NCBI GenBank assembly: GCA_041940025.1
Contig: JBGTSY010000003.1
Span: 124,001-188,000 of the forward strand
Direction: 5' to 3'
Source: UBA5859 sp041940025
GTDB taxonomy: Bacteria > Pseudomonadota > Gammaproteobacteria > UBA5859
DNA: 64,000 bases
Made by a program: the position numbers and the translations under genes. Each line of letters starts with the position of its first letter. Position 1 is the stretch's first letter. Shown in pieces: positions 16,584-26,277 of this stretch. The notes beneath the pieces were generated by a model that searched no databases, was not told the DNA's origin, and worked only from the letters and a program-made list of their open reading frames with translations.

Positions 16584-17843
16584 ATGGATAAACTAATCAT
16601 TACTGGTGGGGAGCCGCTAGATGGCTCTATTAAAATCTCCGGCGCCAAAAATGCGGTACTACCGATCTTGGCATGCTCACTATTGTTGGAAGATACCATT
16701 TGCATTGGCAACGTTCCCCACTTACATGACGTGACGACCACTATGGAACTCCTAGGTCGTATGGGTGCATCGCTAACGGTGAACGAGCAGATGTCCATTG
16801 AAGTGAACACCAATACAGTTAACGATTACTGCGCCCCTTATGATCTGGTGAAAACTATGCGGGCGTCGATTTTGGTGTTAGGTCCTCTGCTGGCCCGTTT
16901 TGGGCGCGCGGACGTCTCTTTGCCGGGTGGATGTGCCATCGGCTCTCGTCCGGTCAATGTACATATCAAATGTCTCACACAGATGGGCGCGGAAATACGT
17001 ATCGAAGGCGGATATATTCGTGCGCGCGCCAACCGCCTGCGCGGCACCCGCCTGTTTATGGACGTGGTCACGGTCACTGGTACTGAAAACGTGATGATGG
17101 CCGCCACCTTGGCCAAAGGCACCACCATTATCGAAAATGCAGCTAAAGAACCAGAAGTGGTGGATCTGGCCAATTGTCTCAACACGATGGGGGCCCATAT
17201 CTCCGGAGCCGGCACCAGTACAATCACCATCGAAGGGGTTGAAAAACTACATGGCGGGCACTACTCCGTCCTACCCGACAGGATAGAAACCGGAACCTAC
17301 TTAGTCGCAGCTGCCATGACTAGTGGCCACGTCACCCTGAAAAATACCAATGCGGAGTTACTCGAGTCGGTGCTTTTGAAACTAGAAGAGGTGGGCGCGC
17401 ATATTAATACCCTGGAAGACAGTATCGAACTCAACATGAATGGTAATCGGCCTAAGTCTGTCGATGTGCACACTGCCCCTTATCCCGCTTTTCCCACCGA
17501 CATGCAAGCTCAGTTTAGCGCCCTAAATTGCATCGCCGAAGGTACCGGAGTGATCACCGAAACCGTATTTGAAAATCGTTTTATGCATATACAAGAACTG
17601 CAACGTATGGGTGCTAGAATTCAGTTAGAAGGCAATGCCGCGATTTGCAAAGGTGTGCCGAAATTGCAAGGCGCACCGGTGATGGCCACAGATCTGCGCG
17701 CCTCGGCCAGTTTGGTATTGGCGGGATTAGTTGCTGAAGGAGAAACTTCGGTGCATCGCATTTATCATGTGGATCGCGGTTATGAGTGTATTGAAGAGAA
17801 GCTCTCTCAACTTGGCGCCAACATTCATCGAGTACCTGATTAG
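16584..17843 (+). CDS. murA: UDP-N-acetylglucosamine 1-carboxyvinyltransferase
   Basis: MurA transfers enolpyruvate from PEP to UDP-GlcNAc, the first committed step of peptidoglycan synthesis in the cytoplasm. The 419 residues match the family length. Cys117 in LPGGCAIGSRPVNVH is the active-site cysteine alkylated by fosfomycin, so the enzyme should be of the sensitive type. ISGAKNAVLPILA is at the N-terminus and the conserved DLRASASLVLAGL near the C-terminus. hisG begins at the very next base, so murA and hisGDC look like one transcript. Confidence 0.97.
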   Translation: MDKLIITGGEPLDGSIKISGAKNAVLPILACSLLLEDTICIGNVPHLHDVTTTMELLGRMGASLTVNEQMSIEVNTNTVNDYCAPYDLVKTMRASILVLGPLLARFGRADVSLPGGCAIGSRPVNVHIKCLTQMGAEIRIEGGYIRARANRLRGTRLFMDVVTVTGTENVMMAATLAKGTTIIENAAKEPEVVDLANCLNTMGAHISGAGTSTITIEGVEKLHGGHYSVLPDRIETGTYLVAAAMTSGHVTLKNTNAELLESVLLKLEEVGAHINTLEDSIELNMNGNRPKSVDVHTAPYPAFPTDMQAQFSALNCIAEGTGVITETVFENRFMHIQELQRMGARIQLEGNAAICKGVPKLQGAPVMATDLRASASLVLAGLVAEGETSVHRIYHVDRGYECIEEKLSQLGANIHRVPD

Positions 17844-18488
17844 ATGTCCCAACAGATGAAACAAACTCTTACTATCGCTATTTCTAAAGGTCGGATCTTA
17901 AAAGAAGCGCTGCCTTTACTCAGTAAAATTGGTATCGAACCCTTAGAAGATCTTGAAAAAAGTCGAAAACTCATCTTAGAAACCAACCGAGGTGACATCA
18001 AACTAGTGGTCATTCGCGCGACCGATGTGCCTACCTACGTGGAATATGGCGCAGCCGATCTCGGCATCACCGGCAAAGATGTGCTAGTGGAACACGGAGG
18101 CGAACAGCTCTATGAACCACTAGATTTAAAAATCGCGCCCTGTCGGCTCATGCTTGCGCAAATAAAGGGCGCCGAGAGATCGAATCCCCATAGACGCCTA
18201 AGGGTGGCAACCAAGTATGTCAATATCACCCAACGCTATTTTAATCAGCGAGGGGAGCAGGTGGAACTGATAAAACTGTATGGCTCCATGGAGCTCGCAC
18301 CGCTGGTGGGGTTAGCTGATCGTATCGTCGACTTGGTAGATACCGGCAACACCCTAAAGGCAAATGGATTGGAACCGACGGAGTTAATCTTGCCGGTGAC
18401 CTCTCGCCTGGTGGCAAATAAAGCATCAATGAAAATGAAACAGTCCGCCATCTTACAGGTGGCCACTGATTTGAAAAAGGTGATTTAG
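17844..18488 (+). CDS. hisG: ATP phosphoribosyltransferase, short form (HisG-S)
   Basis: Catalyses the first step of histidine synthesis, ATP plus PRPP. At 214 residues it lacks the C-terminal regulatory domain of the long form, so by family knowledge it should need a HisZ subunit for activity and histidine feedback. No hisZ is in the window. Visible signs are AISKGRILKEALPLL at the N-terminus, GAADLGITGKDVL, and the PRPP-binding IVDLVDTGNTLKANGL. Its stop overlaps the hisD start by one base. Confidence 0.96.
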   Translation: MSQQMKQTLTIAISKGRILKEALPLLSKIGIEPLEDLEKSRKLILETNRGDIKLVVIRATDVPTYVEYGAADLGITGKDVLVEHGGEQLYEPLDLKIAPCRLMLAQIKGAERSNPHRRLRVATKYVNITQRYFNQRGEQVELIKLYGSMELAPLVGLADRIVDLVDTGNTLKANGLEPTELILPVTSRLVANKASMKMKQSAILQVATDLKKVI

Positions 18489-19825
18489 TGGCAGGCTCGG
18501 CAAACATTGCAGAATCGATTTCCTATCTCAATTACGATCAAAGTGATTTTCAGACCGCACTAGAGTCTCTGCTCATTACCGATAAAATTCACGATGTAGC
18601 GGTGCACAAGCAAGTTAACGATATCTTACAAGAGGTCAAAACTCATGGGGACTCAGCGTTACTTCGATTGACCAATCACTTTGACCAGCGTTCACTAAAA
18701 GAGATAAGCGAACTCTGCATCAGTGAAGAACAAATAGAACATGCCATCGAATCTGTAGATAAAGAAACATTGCAGGCCGTGCAACACGCAGCCGATCGCA
18801 TCCAACATTTTCATGAAAAACAGGTACAACGTTCATGGTCCTTTGAGGACGAATGGGGCAATCAGTTAGGACAGAGAATACAAGCCATTCGACGAGTCGG
18901 GATCTATGTACCTGGCGGACAGGCCGCTTATCCCTCTTCAATGTTAATGAACGCAATCCCGGCCAAAGTGGCCGGCGTGAGTGAGATAGTGGCCACTGTC
19001 CCTGCACCAAGGGATGTACTGAATCCGCTGGTACTCGCCGCCGCTCATATAGCGGGCGTGACAAAAATTTATTCGATTGGCGGTGCTCAAGCCATTGGTG
19101 CGCTTGCCTTCGGCACCCTGACCATCCCTAAAGTGTCTAAAATTGTAGGCCCGGGAAATGCTTATGTGGCCACTGCCAAGCGCCTGGTGTATGGCGAAGT
19201 CGGCATCGATATGATTGCCGGCCCCTCTGAAATCATGATTATTGCAGACCAACATAGTGATGCGAATACAGTGGCATTGGATCTTTTCTCACAGGCAGAA
19301 CATGATGAGGCGGCAAGAGCCTTTTGCGTCAGTACTGATACTGGTTTTCTCACACGATTAAAAGAGACTATTGATCAATTATGGGCGGATTTCCCCCGGG
19401 CAAAGATCATTCAGCAGTCTTTGCAAAACCATAGCGCGTTGATAGAAGTTCCAAATATGGATTGCGCCGTCGAGATCGCCAATCAGATAGCACCCGAACA
19501 CCTCGAATTACACGCCTCAGAGGCCATTCACCGTGAGACAGAATTCATTCACGCCGGGGCCATCTTCATCGGTGCCGCCAGCTCTGAGGCATTAGGTGAC
19601 TACTGTGCTGGTCCCAACCATGTGTTGCCTACATCGGCAACTGCGCGATTTGCGTCGCCTTTAGGAGTCTATGACTTCATCACCCGCACTTCTATTATTC
19701 GCTGTAGCGATGCAGGTGCCACACAATTGGCCGACGTTGCCGCTAAAATAGCCCGAGCAGAAGAGTTAGAAGCCCATGCACGTTCAGCAGAGGCACGCCT
19801 CACAAAACCAGACCAACCTAACTAA
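18488..19825 (+). CDS. hisD: histidinol dehydrogenase
   Basis: Oxidises L-histidinol to histidine in two NAD-dependent steps, the end of the pathway. The 445-residue protein has the zinc and substrate regions of the family: GPGNAYVATAKR, IDMIAGPSEIMIIAD, QAEHDEAA, QIAPEHLELH and DYCAGPNHVLPT. The start is a GTG that shares a base with the hisG stop (TAGTG). It is followed 27 bases later by hisC. Confidence 0.97.
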   Translation: MAGSANIAESISYLNYDQSDFQTALESLLITDKIHDVAVHKQVNDILQEVKTHGDSALLRLTNHFDQRSLKEISELCISEEQIEHAIESVDKETLQAVQHAADRIQHFHEKQVQRSWSFEDEWGNQLGQRIQAIRRVGIYVPGGQAAYPSSMLMNAIPAKVAGVSEIVATVPAPRDVLNPLVLAAAHIAGVTKIYSIGGAQAIGALAFGTLTIPKVSKIVGPGNAYVATAKRLVYGEVGIDMIAGPSEIMIIADQHSDANTVALDLFSQAEHDEAARAFCVSTDTGFLTRLKETIDQLWADFPRAKIIQQSLQNHSALIEVPNMDCAVEIANQIAPEHLELHASEAIHRETEFIHAGAIFIGAASSEALGDYCAGPNHVLPTSATARFASPLGVYDFITRTSIIRCSDAGATQLADVAAKIARAEELEAHARSAEARLTKPDQPN

Positions 19826-19852
19826 GCGTGTGATAAACAAGTAGCCTCTTCT

Positions 19853-20944
19853 ATGAGTCAAGCAAAACACAGGATCACCAAACTCGTCCGCAAGGAAATC
19901 CAAGCTTTAACCGCCTATCAGGTACAGGACGCCACTGATCTGATCAAGCTGGATGCCATGGAAAGTCCCTTCAACTGGCCAGGAAACCTACAACAAGAGT
20001 GGTTGACGGAACTAGAAAACATCAGTCTGAATCGCTATCCGGATGCAGCTTGTGAACAATTGCGCAGTGATATTTTGTCCTATTTCAATGCGCCAAAGAA
20101 TGCTGATGTGCTTTTGGGCAATGGTTCAGATGAACTCATTGGTTTGCTCATGCAATTGCTAGCAGGCCCACATCGAACAGTGTGCAGTTTTTCTCCCAGT
20201 TTTGTCATGTATCAGTTAATCGCGTGCTACACACAGAGCCAATATCTTGAGATCCCATTAACAGCGGCGTTCACTATTGATCTTAAAAATACCCTAGAAA
20301 CCATTCAACAACAGCAACCGGAATTGATCTTTATTGCTCGCCCAAATAATCCTACCGGTAATTGCTTTAGCATCGATGAGATCCAGGCCATTGTGGATAC
20401 CTCAGAAGGATTAGTGGTGATAGATGAGGCTTACCATGCATTTGCGGATTCCAGTCTGCTCCCCCTATGTGTGGAATATCCAAACCTATTGGTGATGCAC
20501 ACCCTCTCCAAAGTTGGCTTGGCGGGATTACGCCTCGGAATGCTATTCGGTAGCGTCGAATGGATAGATGAACTCAATAAAATTCGTTTGCCTTACAATA
20601 TTGGTACACTCACCCAAGTGACAGCCTCCTTCGCGCTACGCAGAAACGCTCAACTCAACACACAGATAGAGAGTTTAAAACAGCAAAGACACACCCTTTT
20701 TCAAGCCCTAAACGATATGGACTCACTCACCGCTTATCCCAGTGATGCAAACTTTATTTTATTTAAAACACCTGATGGTCGTGCTGCGGAGGTTTTTAGT
20801 GCTTTACAAGCTTCGGGTATTTTAATTAAAAACCTGTCTCATACTCACCCACTTTTAAAAGACTGTTTGCGTGTCACCGTGGGCACAACAGAGCAGAACC
20901 AAGCTTTTTTAACGGCATTGAGACAGGCCTTATCAGTTAACTGA
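19853..20944 (+). CDS. hisC: histidinol-phosphate aminotransferase
   Basis: A PLP-dependent class I/II aminotransferase of 363 residues that converts imidazole acetol phosphate to histidinol phosphate. Lys220 in HTLSKVGLAGLRLG is the PLP lysine; ARPNNPTGN (162-170) and VIDEAYHAF (189-197) are the usual cofactor contacts. Last gene of the murA-hisGDC run. Its 3' end is convergent with degS, 16 bases apart, with a shared inverted repeat over both stops. Confidence 0.94.
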   Translation: MSQAKHRITKLVRKEIQALTAYQVQDATDLIKLDAMESPFNWPGNLQQEWLTELENISLNRYPDAACEQLRSDILSYFNAPKNADVLLGNGSDELIGLLMQLLAGPHRTVCSFSPSFVMYQLIACYTQSQYLEIPLTAAFTIDLKNTLETIQQQQPELIFIARPNNPTGNCFSIDEIQAIVDTSEGLVVIDEAYHAFADSSLLPLCVEYPNLLVMHTLSKVGLAGLRLGMLFGSVEWIDELNKIRLPYNIGTLTQVTASFALRRNAQLNTQIESLKQQRHTLFQALNDMDSLTAYPSDANFILFKTPDGRAAEVFSALQASGILIKNLSHTHPLLKDCLRVTVGTTEQNQAFLTALRQALSVN

Positions 20945-20965
20945 CGAAAACGCCACCCAGTTAAC
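20936..20965. other. inverted repeat over the convergent hisC/degS stops
   Basis: GTTAACTG (20936-20943) and CAGTTAAC (20958-20965) are perfect inverted copies around a 14-base loop. They cover the hisC TGA and the degS TAA. No long T run follows on either side. A weak two-way terminator is possible; because GTTAAC is itself palindromic, chance is also plausible. Confidence 0.35.
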
Positions 20966-22055
20966 GACGCATGCGGCGACTCGGCCGTTGTCCTATCTCC
21001 ACAACTGTTCTTTTTCGTTTACCATCTCGAATAAACTTGACCTCCACCTTTTCCCCAGGACGGTATCCTGCGATACGATTCATGAGATTCTGATTGTCTG
21101 CGATTCCTTGCCCATCTATCTCATACAACACATCCCCCGGTCTGAGACCGGCTCTGTCTGCTGGCCCATCTCTAAAGACACCCGCCACTACCGTGCCCGC
21201 ATCATCAGCTAAGCCGAAGGATTCAGCCAGCACGGGCGTGAGGTTTTGCGCTTCTAAGCCAAACCAACCTCGAACCACGGATCCGAACTCAATAATGTCC
21301 TCTTGAACGCCCGTTGCCAGCGCTAATGGGATAGCAAAACCGATACCTTGGGAACCGCCAGAACGAGAAAAAATTGCTGTGTTGATGCCCACCAGTTCTC
21401 CGTGGGCATTGATCAAGGCACCACCAGAATTACCGGGATTAATGGCGGCATCTGTTTGGATAAAATTCTCAAAAGTGGTTAATCCCAATCGACTTCGACC
21501 TGTCGCACTGACAATACCCATGGTCACTGTCTGCCCCACACCGAAAGGATTGCCAATGGCCAATACCACATCTCCCACTTGCAGCCTGTTCGATTGGCCC
21601 AGGGGAATCGCAGGTAAATTGTCTTTTTTAATCTTTAACACGGCCAAATCTGTATCCGGATCGGTACCGACAATTGTTGCGTTCATGGTACGACCGTCAC
21701 GCAATGCCACCTGTATCTCATCTGCACCGGCGACGACATGGTTGTTCGTGAGCAGATACCCTTCCTTACTGATGATGACCCCCGATCCTAGGCTAGACTG
21801 TTTTTGTTGCATTGGGGGTACAATCAAATTATCACCAAAAAATTGTCTGACCACGGGATCGTCGAAAAATGGATGGGCGCGTCGCGTGATGGTTTTACTC
21901 GTAAATACATTCACCACCGCCGGCGCCGCGCGTTCTACTGCATGTGCATAGGAAACCGGTCCCTCACTCAACGCCCAACTGGTAGTCGCCAAACTGGACA
22001 GCAATAGAAGAATAAAAAGGGAAACACGCCAGCTGACCCTAATTGGATATTTCAT
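20961..22055 (-). CDS. DegS/AlgW-type periplasmic serine protease
   Basis: A trypsin-like protease of 364 residues with one membrane-anchoring N-terminal segment (about 9-28), the catalytic triad His106 (TNNHVVAG), Asp136 (DTDLAVL) and Ser210 (NPGNSGGAL), and a single PDZ domain at about 255-345. One PDZ domain and a membrane anchor fit DegS/AlgW, which cut the anti-sigma factor RseA/MucA to release sigma-E, and not the two-PDZ DegP/DegQ. AlgW lies next to hisC in Pseudomonas, the same neighbour as here. A basic tail (RPSRRMRR) ends the protein. Confidence 0.9.
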   Translation of the reverse strand: MKYPIRVSWRVSLFILLLLSSLATTSWALSEGPVSYAHAVERAAPAVVNVFTSKTITRRAHPFFDDPVVRQFFGDNLIVPPMQQKQSSLGSGVIISKEGYLLTNNHVVAGADEIQVALRDGRTMNATIVGTDPDTDLAVLKIKKDNLPAIPLGQSNRLQVGDVVLAIGNPFGVGQTVTMGIVSATGRSRLGLTTFENFIQTDAAINPGNSGGALINAHGELVGINTAIFSRSGGSQGIGFAIPLALATGVQEDIIEFGSVVRGWFGLEAQNLTPVLAESFGLADDAGTVVAGVFRDGPADRAGLRPGDVLYEIDGQGIADNQNLMNRIAGYRPGEKVEVKFIRDGKRKRTVVEIGQRPSRRMRR

Positions 22056-22125
22056 TGGTTTTCTTTCCTTAAGCTAAAGTTTAGTATTATGGTGACATCG
22101 TATATTTACAGGCAAAATAATTTCT

Positions 22126-22881
22126 ATGTTAGAGCGCCACGAATTAAATAGCCACTTAGATGAATTGTTACAGTCTCAAACTTTTCAAGACTATTGTCCT
22201 AATGGATTACAAGTCCAAGGTAAACCAGAGATCCATAAAATTGTTGGCGCGGTCACCGCTAGTTTACAATGTATCGAAACTGCCCGCGCAGTGAAGGCCG
22301 ATGCATTATTAGTGCATCATGGCCTATTTTGGCGCGGAGATGAGATGCGAGTGGTGGGTCTATTAAAACCACGTCTGCAGATCTTGCTACAACACAATAT
22401 CAATTTATTGGCGTATCATTTACCACTGGACGTTCATCCGATATACGGCAACAACACGCAACTCGCTGCACATCTGGGATGGTCTGTATCCGGTACGTTC
22501 GGCCCTGGGCCGACGCCGCTGGGTCAGTATACAACACTTCCCGTGCCCATATCTGGCGCAAAGCTTGCACAACATTTGGAAACACGTCTGGGCAGAGCAC
22601 CGTTACACATCGCGGGCGGAAATCAGCCCCTACAACGAATCGGCTGGTGCACCGGAGCGGCGCAAAATTTAATCGCATCAGCCTATGAGGCTAGATTGGA
22701 CGCGTACATCAGCGGCGAGATTTCTGAACAAACCGTCCATCAAGCAAAGGAATACCAACTCGATTACTTAGCCGCCGGACATCACGCCACTGAACGATAT
22801 GGTGTGCAATCTTTATTAAGGTACCTGTCTGAAAGATACGAAGTTGCGACAGAATTTTTAGATTTAGATAATCCCGTATAA
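22126..22881 (+). CDS. Nif3-like dinuclear metal centre protein (YbgI family)
   Basis: A 251-residue protein of the Nif3/YbgI (DUF34) family, which forms a toroidal hexamer with a two-metal site. Metal-binding motifs are visible: VHHGLFWRGDEMR at about 64-76, AYHLPLDVHPIYGNN at about 97-111 and the C-terminal AAGHHATERYGVQ at about 216-228. The cellular role is not established; links to GTP cyclohydrolase-like folding and DNA repair have been proposed for homologues. It is divergent from degS and starts 32 bases before the ABC transporter gene. Confidence 0.92.
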   Translation: MLERHELNSHLDELLQSQTFQDYCPNGLQVQGKPEIHKIVGAVTASLQCIETARAVKADALLVHHGLFWRGDEMRVVGLLKPRLQILLQHNINLLAYHLPLDVHPIYGNNTQLAAHLGWSVSGTFGPGPTPLGQYTTLPVPISGAKLAQHLETRLGRAPLHIAGGNQPLQRIGWCTGAAQNLIASAYEARLDAYISGEISEQTVHQAKEYQLDYLAAGHHATERYGVQSLLRYLSERYEVATEFLDLDNPV

Positions 22882-22912
22882 CACATGACGACTGAGCCAA
22901 CAGGATACTATT

Positions 22913-23638
22913 GTGAATTCCCTGCTTTCTCCAAATGAAAACAGCTGTGGCGATACCGACAAACCGGTGATCCAAGTGGCCTGCCAGCAGTTGAGCAAAA
23001 CTGTAGACACGCCGGAAGGCCCCTTAACCATATTGGATAAAATCACATTGCAAGTTGTTGCCGGTGATAGCTTGGCCATTGTCGGTACATCGGGCTCAGG
23101 TAAATCGACTCTACTGGGTTCATTGGCAGGATTGGATCTCCCCACTTCAGGGGAAGTGTTTATCAATACGGCGTGTCTCACACAAATGAATGAAGATGAA
23201 CGAGCTTCCATTCGCGCGAAACACATTGGGTTTATATTCCAGTCTTTTCAACTGTTACCACAACTCACCGCATTGGAAAACGTGATGCTCCCCCTGGAGT
23301 TATCAGATATACCAGACGCCAAACAACGAGCATTGTCCATAATGGAGCAAGTGGGATTGAGCCATCGCATACATCAATACCCGAAAGTCCTATCAGGAGG
23401 CGAACAACAAAGAGTCGCGATTGCACGAGCCTATGCCACCCATCCGGACATTCTGTTCGCAGATGAACCCACGGGCAACTTAGATACCAAAACAGGTGCG
23501 GCGATCATCGATCTTTTGTTTCATCTCAATGAAACAGAGTGCGCCACACTCATTTTAGTCACCCACGACCCTATCTTGGCAGCTCGATGTGACCATCAGA
23601 TCACCTTGAGTGAAGGGCGAATTATTAGCGAATCATGA
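22913..23638 (+). CDS. ABC transporter ATP-binding protein, YbbA-like
   Basis: An ATPase of the LolD/MacB/YbbA group, 241 residues. Walker A is GTSGSGKST at 58-66, the signature is LSGGEQQRVAIARA, and Walker B with the switch region is ILFADEPTGNLD. The partner permease follows with an ATGA overlap and has the FtsX-like architecture, which makes it YbbA of a YbbAP pair and not LolD. In E. coli ybbA lies next to the tesA esterase; none is here. The start is a GTG after CAGGA. Confidence 0.9.
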   Translation: MNSLLSPNENSCGDTDKPVIQVACQQLSKTVDTPEGPLTILDKITLQVVAGDSLAIVGTSGSGKSTLLGSLAGLDLPTSGEVFINTACLTQMNEDERASIRAKHIGFIFQSFQLLPQLTALENVMLPLELSDIPDAKQRALSIMEQVGLSHRIHQYPKVLSGGEQQRVAIARAYATHPDILFADEPTGNLDTKTGAAIIDLLFHLNETECATLILVTHDPILAARCDHQITLSEGRIISES

Positions 23639-26127
23639 CACCAACCACCTGGGCATTACGTTCTCTCCGAAGAGACTGGCGCGCCGCTGAAGTGCGCATT
23701 CTTTTCAGCGCCATGGTCATCGCAGTGGCCAGTCTATCTGGTGTCACCTACTTTATAGAACGGCTTGAACGCGCAATGAGCAATCAGGTCGGCGAAGTCT
23801 TGGCTGCCGATCTGGTGGTAGAGACTCAGGTTCCCTCGCCACCCGAATGGCATTCACAAGCCACACAACTCGGCTTAGCCTCCGCCGAGGTGGTGTTGTT
23901 TCCAAACCTCGCCGTTATTGAAAACAACTCCCAATTCGCCGCCATTAAGGCGGTCTCTGAATCCTATCCATTACGGGGCCAATTGAGGGTATCAGAGCAA
24001 TTGGGCTCGGACGGTACCTGGGTGGATCACGGACCTCAGACGGGCGAAGTCTGGGTGGATGAGCAGTTGGTGTACCAACTGAACGTGCGTACCGGGGATC
24101 AGCTTAGTTTAGGCGCAAAAAGTTTTACCATTGGCAAAATTGTGCAATTCGAACCCGATCGCATGGGTGACTTTTATGCAATGTTACCTAGAATATTTTT
24201 AGCCAAGCAAGATCTAGCTGACACTCGCTTAGTGGGCAGCGGCGGCGTCGTTCAATACCGATTACTGCTATCAGGCCGATCCGAATCCATCAAAGAATTT
24301 CATCAGTGGTTAGACACCCAGGAAGCGCCCGCAGCACTCATATTAAATGTTCATGACATTCGTCCTGAAATCAAGACAGCGTTGGATCGCGCCCATCAGT
24401 TTCTTGGTCTGGCTGCATTGGTCAGTGTGGTACTCTGCGGTGTGGCAATTGCTACCAGCGCTCGCTATTTTGCTCAGTCTCGCACTGGTGAGTGCGCCTT
24501 GCTGCGATGCCACGGCTGTCATCAGTCATTTGTACTTAAAAGCTATATATTAGAACTGATTTTGATAGGATTGATTGCGGCCTTGATAGGCACCAGCATT
24601 GGATATCTGTCTCAGGCTGTCATCAGTTCCATGCTGAAGATCCTTATCATTACAGATCTTCCCCCACCTAGCTTGTTACCTGCCGCCTATGGAATAGTAA
24701 CCGGCATGGCTATTTTACTTGGTTTTTCCCTACCACCCATACTCGCGCTAAAGGAAGTGCCTGTGATGCGAGTATTAAGAAAAGAGTTAGGAGACAATCG
24801 GGTCAGCCAAGTCACCGTGTACAGTTTTGCTCTGGTGACCTTATGGCTATTGATGTTATGGATTTCCAATGATCTACTGTTAACTATCATTGTTAGCATT
24901 GGCGCATGTGTCACCATCAGCTTACTGGCATTGGCTGGTTGGATCTTGATCCGCGCCCTCAATCCCTTGCGTCAACGAGTAGGATCGGCTTGGCGCTTTG
25001 GTTTCGCCAACATTGCACGACGACCGATGAGCAGTTTAACTCAGCTATTGGCCTTCGGTATCGGTCTGATGGTACTTTTACTGCTCTCTATGGTGCGCAA
25101 TGATCTCATAAATGGTTGGCAGCAAGCCCTGCCCGCAGATGCGCCAAACCACTTCATTATGAATATTCAACAACAACAGTTGGAAGCGATAAATACATTC
25201 ATTGCTGAGAACGGTCTCAAAAGCAGCAGCATGGCGCCCATGGTTCATCCTAAGCTACTTGAAATCAACGGTGAGCCACCGATCCAGCGCATACGCATGA
25301 AAAGCCTGCGCTCCAAACGCATGTTAGAGCGCATGTTGAATGTCTCCTGGGCCACAACTTTAGCGGACGATAATAAAGTGATAAAGGGAGACTGGTGGGG
25401 TAAAGCCGGTTCCGGTAAATCTTATGTCTCTTTAGAACGAGATTTTGCCCGGGCATTTAAAATTGATATCGGTGATGAACTACTGTTTCTGCATGATGGA
25501 AAAAAAGTCTCATTAACCGTCACCAATATTCGCTCTATACGCTGGGATTCATTCAATCCGAACTTCTTTATGCTCACACCTCCGGATGTATTCAACACAG
25601 ATCACATCAGCTACATAGGCAACCTTTATTTGGATCCCGCTGACAAACAGACCGCGAAAACCCTAATGAGACAATTACCGGGGATCGCTGTAATTGATAT
25701 GTCCGCCATCATCGATCAGGTTAAAGATACCGCCGACAAAGTCATCCTAGCAGTGGAATACATCTTCGGTTTCACCTTCCTTGCCGGCTTAATGGTACTC
25801 TTCAGTGCGATTCTCGCCAGTCGAGAAGAAAGACTCTACGAAGGCGCGGTGATACGAACTCTGGGAGCCAGTAAGAAACAACTTCAACGAGGATTACTAG
25901 CGGAATTTGTCACCTTGGGCGTACTAGCTGGCATCTTGGCTTCAGGCGCGGCAACGGTGATCAGCATCCTACTCAGCCACTTTATATTTCATATCGGATT
26001 TGTCATCAATCCGTGGCTCTGGTTAATCGGCGTTTTCGGTGGTGGCACAGTCATCGGTGGCACCAGTCTTTGGGCAACGCGCTCTGTCATCCAAGTGCCA
26101 CCTTTAAAAGTGATGCGTGAAATTTAG
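23635..26127 (+). CDS. FtsX-family ABC permease, YbbP-like
   Basis: An 830-residue permease with a type VII ABC (mechanotransmission) layout: one N-terminal helix, a large periplasmic domain (about 45-255), a block of helices (about 258-440), a second periplasmic domain (about 490-690) and three C-terminal helices. The FtsX motif regions (VSVVLCGVAIATSARYFA, FTFLAGLMVLFSAILASREE) are seen. YbbAP systems are thought to move or extract lipophilic molecules at the inner membrane; the substrate is not known. It ends 150 bases before the convergent mazG-like gene, a gap with no recognised gene. Confidence 0.88.
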   Translation: MTPTTWALRSLRRDWRAAEVRILFSAMVIAVASLSGVTYFIERLERAMSNQVGEVLAADLVVETQVPSPPEWHSQATQLGLASAEVVLFPNLAVIENNSQFAAIKAVSESYPLRGQLRVSEQLGSDGTWVDHGPQTGEVWVDEQLVYQLNVRTGDQLSLGAKSFTIGKIVQFEPDRMGDFYAMLPRIFLAKQDLADTRLVGSGGVVQYRLLLSGRSESIKEFHQWLDTQEAPAALILNVHDIRPEIKTALDRAHQFLGLAALVSVVLCGVAIATSARYFAQSRTGECALLRCHGCHQSFVLKSYILELILIGLIAALIGTSIGYLSQAVISSMLKILIITDLPPPSLLPAAYGIVTGMAILLGFSLPPILALKEVPVMRVLRKELGDNRVSQVTVYSFALVTLWLLMLWISNDLLLTIIVSIGACVTISLLALAGWILIRALNPLRQRVGSAWRFGFANIARRPMSSLTQLLAFGIGLMVLLLLSMVRNDLINGWQQALPADAPNHFIMNIQQQQLEAINTFIAENGLKSSSMAPMVHPKLLEINGEPPIQRIRMKSLRSKRMLERMLNVSWATTLADDNKVIKGDWWGKAGSGKSYVSLERDFARAFKIDIGDELLFLHDGKKVSLTVTNIRSIRWDSFNPNFFMLTPPDVFNTDHISYIGNLYLDPADKQTAKTLMRQLPGIAVIDMSAIIDQVKDTADKVILAVEYIFGFTFLAGLMVLFSAILASREERLYEGAVIRTLGASKKQLQRGLLAEFVTLGVLAGILASGAATVISILLSHFIFHIGFVINPWLWLIGVFGGGTVIGGTSLWATRSVIQVPPLKVMREI

Positions 26128-26277
26128 TTCTTTCCTATGGTGTTAGCGCTATGTGGATTGAGCTATCTAGTTCGACACACGCAACCAACGATGCTGTCTA
26201 CCCGCCCACTATTCAGTTATCAACGTGCCCTGGGACAACCCCGTCAGATCACCATCTACTTGTGCAATACCACCTAT

